A stretch of DNA of 64,000 bases, taken from assembly GCA_932294295.1 (NCBI GenBank), contig OW028580.1, positions 30,574,136-30,638,135 of the forward strand. The letters run 5' to 3'. The notes under the pieces are model-generated. The model worked only from the letters and a program-made list of their open reading frames with translations. It had not been told where the DNA came from and did not search any database. The stretch comes from Alitta virens (lineage: Eukaryota > Annelida > Polychaeta > Phyllodocida > Nereididae). A program made the translations under genes and the position numbers. Shown one piece after another: positions 57,957 to 64,000 of the stretch; within the stretch, counting starts at the first letter, position 1, and every line of letters starts with the position of its first letter.

Positions 57957-59620
57957 GTCGTTTGTCTTCAATGCATATGCCATTACCAAAATCCGTCAAA
58001 CCATTTAAAAAGGCTTCCAGGGCATATTTAACATTATGTAGTATGGCTGATACTAGGAACACCCAATTTGCTTGCATAAAAGTGTCTAAAAGTTTACGTA
58101 ACCTTACACAATGCTATTCCCATGAGAGGTGGGTGAGGTATGTGAACTTTTGATACTTTTTATGACCGCTATGTAAATTTAACTGGGGCTGGACAAATTG
58201 GCGCTCCCTAGCATTATAGAGACACTTTTTTGCTGTATGCAATGGCAAAATACTCAGTAGTACGTAAACTTTTGCACAACTGTATTTTGAACTCTTGTTT
58301 AATCTTAGAAACAGTGCCAGTTACCAAATCTGACATTGTCTCTTTTTTTTTATAGTACTGTGGGCAGGAAACAGGACATGTGACTGCTAAGGTCACTGCC
58401 TCTTACTCGTTCAAAGTATTTTCTGAAATTTCATCCATTTGTCATTAGTGATGCTTGTAAGGGAAAGACAAACAAACTTCCCATTTTTCCTCCTCTCCGG
58501 GATGCTAAGGGTCTTATAAAGCAGTATTCAGTAATGACATAAATATATAAATGACATTTCTGATAATATAGCATCCAAGCATTTTTGCAATATGGCAGAA
58601 CAAAAGGTAGAGTTGTGTAATTTTTGCTGTCATGCCCTACTTTAGTGTTGTGTTAATTTTAATAATAACTTTCTGATCTATTAGAAAAGACCAGAATTAT
58701 GTAATGGTTCTCATTTTATCTATTTCATTATGGCTGGATAAATTCTATTTCATACGCATCTTTTAAGGGGGATTCAACCCAAAGAGCAAATGCACAATTA
58801 TAAGTACTAATCTTGAAAATATGAATTCTCATTGCTCTGTAGTAGGTACTAGTAGCAAAATGATGGAAAACTAATAGAAATAAATAAAGGCTGACCACCA
58901 GGAGCAAGAAAATATTTATATAGCATGGCAAACATGCCCAGAAAATGTGGAAAAAGTAAACAAAAATTTTCTTTTGGATATTGCTTTTTGAATAGAATGA
59001 ATGATCCCAGGTCAAAGGCCAAGGTTACAGATGACCTCAAATTTACAAATTTAAAGTCACTGTTTCGCCCTTAATTTTAATGATTGAGTTTTGAGAAAAA
59101 TATCCTGTTGTCGTGGACACCATGGTGTATGGCTATATGTAAAGACAGCTCCAGAGAAAAACAGAAGACAGTTTGAACAATTATTGCATGCAGATTATTG
59201 CTGTCAAGATGTAATGTAATTGTATCACTATGGGTGAAGACCTTCATATTTGATAGCTGTCAGCACTTTATTTTTCAGTTGCTCAACTGAAATTGGTCAG
59301 ATTGTACCTTGGGGTTAAACAAACACTTTGACTCAGTATGGGTAACCTTGGCCCATTTCTCAAGGTCACAGGTCACATTCAACTCAAATTTTGAAAACTT
59401 CAAATTGCAATATCTCAATTACTAAAAGAGCTACAGACTTGTGATATATATGTTTGTAGATAATATGAATAGTGTTATATTCCCACCCATTCAATTGACG
59501 CCCCAAAGGGGTAAAGGGGTGAACTAACAAGGGGTCAAAAATCAAGTTTTACTCTAAATGTGAAGAACCGGAAGTTGTTGAACTTATTTGAGCATAGATT
59601 TAGATTGTGTTATAACCGAT
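57957..59620. repeat. Diverged direct duplication, left copy
   Basis: It matches 60403-61930 in order: TTTGTCTTCAATGCATATGC, GTAACCTTACACAATGCTAT, CATCCAAGCATTTTTGCAA, GATTCAACCCAAAGAGCAAA, CATGGTGTATGGCTATATGT and AACTAACAAGGGGTCAAAAA. Indels and substitutions are frequent. It has no coding region. Confidence 0.85.
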
Positions 59621-60402
59621 TTAGTGTAGCCGAAGATTTGGTGGCTGTAAGATGAAGGGTTACTGAGATTTGGGGCGTTAAAAATTTCTTATTTACACTT
59701 TAAAATAAAACTACTATGGATTGGTTCATCGAAATTGGACCATATTTAAGTCTAGTATAGTCTTTGAGCATATGAACATAAATTATGAGTGTGAATGAAC
59801 TTTGGTCAAAGATCAAGGGTCACCCTGAATTTAAGATAAAAAATAATTGTAATATTTAACTTAAAGGTAGTCTTAAAAAAAGATGTAAAAATGTTTGTAT
59901 CGCGAAGGTGTTTTAAAATATTGTATAACATTTGACTGTGGGGTGACATTAGGTCAAAGATTAAGATCAAATATTAAATTGTGATATTTTTGACAGGTTT
60001 TGGGCCTGATGTTTACTCAAAACTTGCTTCTTAGTGATGTTGACTCATCCACATGCCATTTGCGACCCTCCAAGGATAATTACCCCCTAATTGATTATCA
60101 GATCTTCACCCAATTTGGGTTGCATGCGCAGAAGTCTTAATTACAGACTTAGTACAAATACTTTGGATGACCTTGGGTCAGAGATCAAGGTCACAGAATG
60201 ACCTTGCCTGTTACATCAAGGTCAGATACATGAGATTACAAGGTATTCCTGTTTACAATAATAACAAAGTAACATGATATGATAACTCAATACAATAGCA
60301 AATCACATAACAAAGTAACTGAAGACTATAACTGGGTGAAGACCTATAACTGTTTCAGTAACAGTTGCAGTTGACTCAGCTACACTGAGTTTTTGCAATT
60401 GC
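59621..60402. other. Spacer between duplicated blocks, rich in AGGTCA-like motifs
   Basis: No gene. The region around 60165-60235 has several TGACCTT / AAGGTCA hexamers on both strands within 70 bp. Confidence 0.5.
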
Positions 60403-61930
60403 ATTTGTCTTCAAAACAATGCATATAGCATTACCAAAACCAGTCGTACCATTTAAAAAAGGCTTCCCAGGGTATATTTTACAATTTGCTTGCATAAAAG
60501 TGTCTAAAAGTTTACGTAACCTTACACAATGCTATTCCAATGAGAGGTGGGTGAGGTATGTGAACTTTTGATACTTTTTATGACCGCTATGTAAATTTAA
60601 CTGGGGCTGGACAAATTGGCGCTCCCTAGCATTATAGAGACACTTTTTTGCTGAATGCAAAATACCCAGTAGTATGTAAACTTTTTGGCACAACTGTATT
60701 TTGAAGTTGTGTTTATGCAACAGGAACATGTGTACTGTTAAGGTCACTGCCTCTAACTAACTGTTCAAAGTATTTTCTGAAATTTCATCCATTTTTCATT
60801 TATGATACTTGTCCTTTTTTTCCTTGTAGACAAGCCCCCAGCTTTCTGCTTGATAATGCTTATTATTATATTGTGTCATTTACAGAGATGGCAGCAGCAA
60901 CAAATATATAAATTATGCAAATTAGCTGTCTGATAATATTATCATCCAAGCATTTTTGCAACATGGCAGCACAAAAGTTAGAGTTGTGAATTTGTTGTGG
61001 TCATGCCCTACTTTAGTGTTGTTTTAATTTAAATAATAACTTTCTGATTATTAGAAAAGACCAAAATCATGTAATGGTTCTCATTTTATCTATTTCATTA
61101 TTGCTGGATAAATTCTATTTCATAAGCATATTTTAAGGAGGATTCAACCCAAAGAGCAAATGCACAATTAAGTGTACTAATCTTGATAGTAAGTACTAAA
61201 AGCACAATGATGTGAAAACTAATAGAAATAAATAAAGGCTGATAGCATGGCAAACATGCTCATGTCATAAGGACAAAACTAAAATAAAATATTCTTTTGG
61301 GTATTGCTTTTTGTATAGAATGAATGACCTCGGGTCAAAGGCCAAGGTTACAGATGACCTTGAAGCTACAAATTTAAAATGACTGTATCACCCTTAGTTT
61401 TAATGATTGAGTTATGAGAAAAATTTCATATTGTCATGGACGCCATGGTGTATGGCTATATGTAAAGACAGCAGCAGCTCCAGAGAGAAAAAAAAGACAC
61501 TTTCAACCGCTGTCAATATATAATACGAGAGTCACTTGTCTTCACCCATCGCTATGGGTGAAGACCTTCGTATTTGAAAGCTTTCAGTGTCAGCACTTTT
61601 TTTTTAGTTGCTCAACCAAATTTGGTCAGATTGTACCTTGGGGTGACACAAACACTTTGACCCAATTTGAGTGACCTTGGCCCAATTCTCAAGTTCACAG
61701 GTTACATGTAACTCTCATTTTGAAAATTTTAAATTGCAATAACTAAAAAAGCTACTGACGTGTGCTTCACATATGTTTGTAGGTAGTAAATGGTCTTTAA
61801 TTCCCATCCAACAAATTGACGCCCAAAAGGGGGTAGAGAGGTGAACTAACAAGGGGTCAAAAATATTACTCTAAATGTGAAGAACAGGAAGTTTCCGAAC
61901 ATACTTGAGCACAGATTTAGATTGTGTTAA
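60403..61930. repeat. Diverged direct duplication, right copy
   Basis: This is the partner of 57957-59620, with offsets falling from about 2445 to about 2320 bp because of indels. Both copies contain GACCT/AGGTCA-like motif clusters such as GGGTCAAAGGCCAAGG. Confidence 0.85.
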
Positions 61931-62259
61931 AGTAATATATAGATATGTAAATAAAAGATGTTGACTATGGGAGACAAGAACGAAGAAAATCACTTAGCAA
62001 AGGGAGTATATTAATATGGAGTGCATAACTGCAGATAACAATGATCGCAAAATGTCTCACGCTTTGCTGGAATGATGTTAATATTTGAATGCCCCAGTGT
62101 TAAATTGTAATTGTGAGGATTGGGTCCAGGGTAAAGTTCAACATTCCCACGTAGGTTAAGGAGACTTGTTAGGACATAGTTCATAAAGAAGAAACTAGGA
62201 AATATGAATTCCCAAAAGTATTTGTCATAAAGGTATTTGACATTTTCTTAACACACGGC

Positions 62260-62446
62260 AGGGCGGGGGCCTAGCTCAGAGGTAGCGCTCTAGACTTCCA
62301 ACCGCTGGGTCCCGGGTTCGATCCCGGTTGAGCCTAAGTTAGATGGCTGTTTCATCCTTCATCTCATTGCCATGGTCTCTGCCTGTCCTAATTAGCCCAA
62401 CTGGTGCAGAAATACAGGAGGTAAAGCCCTAATCACACACACACCC
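62260..62446 (+). mobile_element. tRNA-derived SINE, 187 bp, with 14-bp target duplication
   Basis: A-box-like TAGCTCAGAGGTAGCGC and B box GGTTCGATCCC lie at tRNA spacing. The body AGATGGCTGTTTCATCCTTC and a CACA-rich tail follow. The target duplication TCTTAACACACGGC is at 62246-62259 and 62447-62460. It is the same family and length as 56119-56305. The anticodon stem does not pair, so this is not a tRNA gene. Confidence 0.92.
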
Positions 62447-62754
62447 TCTTAACACACGGCTTGACCCACTGCCTACATCATCATTTTTCGCATGACACAC
62501 ACAATGGAAAAGATCAATAAATTATTACACAGTGATGAATCTAGAACTGTGCACTGTTAGCAAAACATACAACAAACAATAGAACGACATAGCTTTGATA
62601 AACAAGTGGAGACAATCTCTGCTCCATATGGAATCATAAATTCTGATTGAAGTAATGTTTTTAGTTCATCAAACAGAAATATGAGCTATTATGAGCAGTT
62701 AAACTACTGTGGTCAGTTAAGTATTCAATTAATGATCTCCCTTGCAACCACATA

Positions 62755-63006
62755 GTGCATAACATCAAAAGGATAGCTTTTTTGGCTAAGATGTGCCTGC
62801 AGGACCAAAGAATTATTATTGGCAGCAACTTACATGTGATCGCTACACACTCGGATGTACCAAAGAGTTCAGTGATGGGCAGTTACCTCAAGTTGAAACA
62901 AATTCAGACTGACTGTGATATGATCCCTCTGATCTTAGAACTTATTGATTTTAGAAATGGCGACGCTGTGATTAATGGTTTTACAAGTGATGATATTGGT
63001 TTATGA
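62755..63006 (+). pseudogene. Possible C-terminal tail of a LINE ORF2, low confidence
   Basis: The 83-codon frame ends ILELIDFRNGDAVINGFTSDDIGL. An ending with 'LxxLRxG...GFxxxDI' and a following AATAAA-rich non-coding tail resembles the extreme C-terminus of some non-LTR retrotransposon polyproteins as I recall them. There is no RT motif in the same frame nearby. Confidence 0.3.
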
Positions 63007-63566
63007 TGGACTTTATTTGTACAATGTGACTTTTACCTAATTTACAATTTCCTTTTTACCAAATATTCCATGTACACTAAGTCTTGTGAATGAAATAAAT
63101 GATTTATATATAACACAGGACAACTTTTTAAAAAAAATTGAAAATTTAAGAGTTTGTGGACAATCAAGCATTTAATTGATAAGTTGTGTTGCCCTTTGTG
63201 ACATTGCATGAAGAATAATAAATAAAATAAAATAAGTTGTGGTCAATCAAGCAGTCCCTTTTGGCTCAATCCATATAAATTCACCGAAAATCCCCCAGGT
63301 CACCATCTCAAAAAAATTTGATTCAGCATAACTTCTTTACCCTAGGTACAAAATTTCATGCCCACATTATGATAAATTAGAGAGATATGAAAGTCTGAAC
63401 TTGGAAATTCATGCCGTTTTGCTTTTCCGCAAAAAAATTAATAAGATTTCAAATTGCTGTATCTTCTAAACCAATGACATCATTAATTATATAGTCCTAC
63501 AACTGGTATTTTTTGCAGAATTTTTTGAGATGGTGACCTGGGAAGTTTGTCTGAATTTTGGTGAAT

Positions 63567-64000
63567 TCATATGGATTGACCCTTTTTTGAATTTGCAGTG
63601 GGATGAAGCACCTTAACAACCCTTTTCTTTTTACTGTCAATAGAAAACAAATAATCTAATGAAAGAAAGTATGGCACATCATCCGATCTATTACTTAAGA
63701 GAATTCCAGAAGTAGTTTTTTTAATATTGATCAGATAATTTAACGAATTGTCTATTAGTGTTCCTTTGCGATGAGTCAATCTTGTTGGAATAGTGATTTG
63801 GGGACATAGCTAGCAGACAATTACTTATCCAAAGAGTCACTGATACGGGAGTTCTGATTGAATTTAAGGAGATCAATATTAAAGCCACCAGGGATTATCA
63901 CATGTCTATAATTTTCCAATTTTTCAATATTTCATTAAACCCGTCTTAAAATTCAACCAAATTGTCAACCAATTGTCTCGGTGGTCTATAAATATTACCA
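63567..64000 (-). pseudogene. LINE endonuclease-domain remnant
   Basis: On the minus strand the right edge reads with IYRPPRQLVDNLVEF, then a FNIDLLKFN-like stretch, and the frame at 63779-63567 has THRKGTLIDNSLNYLI followed by SGILLSNRSDDVPYFLSL. This order (YRPP, DFNIDLL, TLIDNI, SGIL-SDH-P) is the apurinic-type endonuclease of CR1/Jockey-like LINEs. The catalytic SDH is degenerate (SDD) and stops interrupt the frame. It continues beyond the window. Confidence 0.65.

Noticed and set aside
62260..62340. Functional tRNA-Gly-like gene
   Set aside because: A and B boxes are present, but the acceptor and anticodon stems do not pair and the unit is a SINE with a body, tail and target duplication.

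Overview
The window is animal nuclear DNA, most likely from a marine invertebrate. The evidence is spliced genes with GT/AG introns and AATAAA signals, tRNA-derived SINEs with target-site duplications, several transposon classes and abundant microsatellites. The sequence alone does not fix the species.

Positions 1-16458 hold a tandem duplication with a period of about 7.91 kb. Each full unit carries one four-exon gene for an intracellular-type lectin made of two ricin-B-like beta-trefoils. A diverged third paralogue with the same exon structure and intron phases lies at 52087-55540, so this is a lectin gene cluster.

Between the lectin genes, at 20804-42314, sits a complete 21.5 kb Polinton/Maverick, a virus-like self-synthesising DNA transposon. 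It has 84-bp terminal inverted repeats with 2 mismatches and a perfect 6-bp target-site duplication (TAAGAC). It encodes the full replication, integration and virion set with open reading frames throughout. The minus strand carries a tightly packed or overlapping row: packaging ATPase, two unassigned proteins, chromodomain integrase, minor capsid protein, a basic protein, major capsid protein and adenovirus-type protease. The plus strand carries a 1501-aa protein-primed DNA polymerase with OTU-like and Vsr-like insertions, preceded by a spliced five-exon acidic/proline-rich gene. Two further minus-strand genes near the left end encode a cysteine-rich type I membrane protein and a small protein with low-complexity tracts. 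Two at the right end encode a possible DNA-binding protein and a one-span membrane protein. The plus-strand splice phases suggest that the five-exon gene and the polymerase may share exons. An ATG-free exon-like segment with a TATA box at 25.6 kb may be a leader for them.

The remainder is host repeat DNA. It includes a 61-bp minisatellite next to the Polinton, a TTAA-flanked element (45879-47233) carrying a nested mariner-type MITE, a terminal-inverted-repeat element at 47.8-48.5 kb with a relative at 17.8-18.6 kb, a decayed Tc1/mariner transposase (49.1-50.1 kb), a Penelope-like retroelement interrupted by a SINE (55.9-57.5 kb), a diverged direct duplication (58.0-61.9 kb), a second SINE copy (62.26-62.45 kb) and a LINE endonuclease remnant at the right edge.
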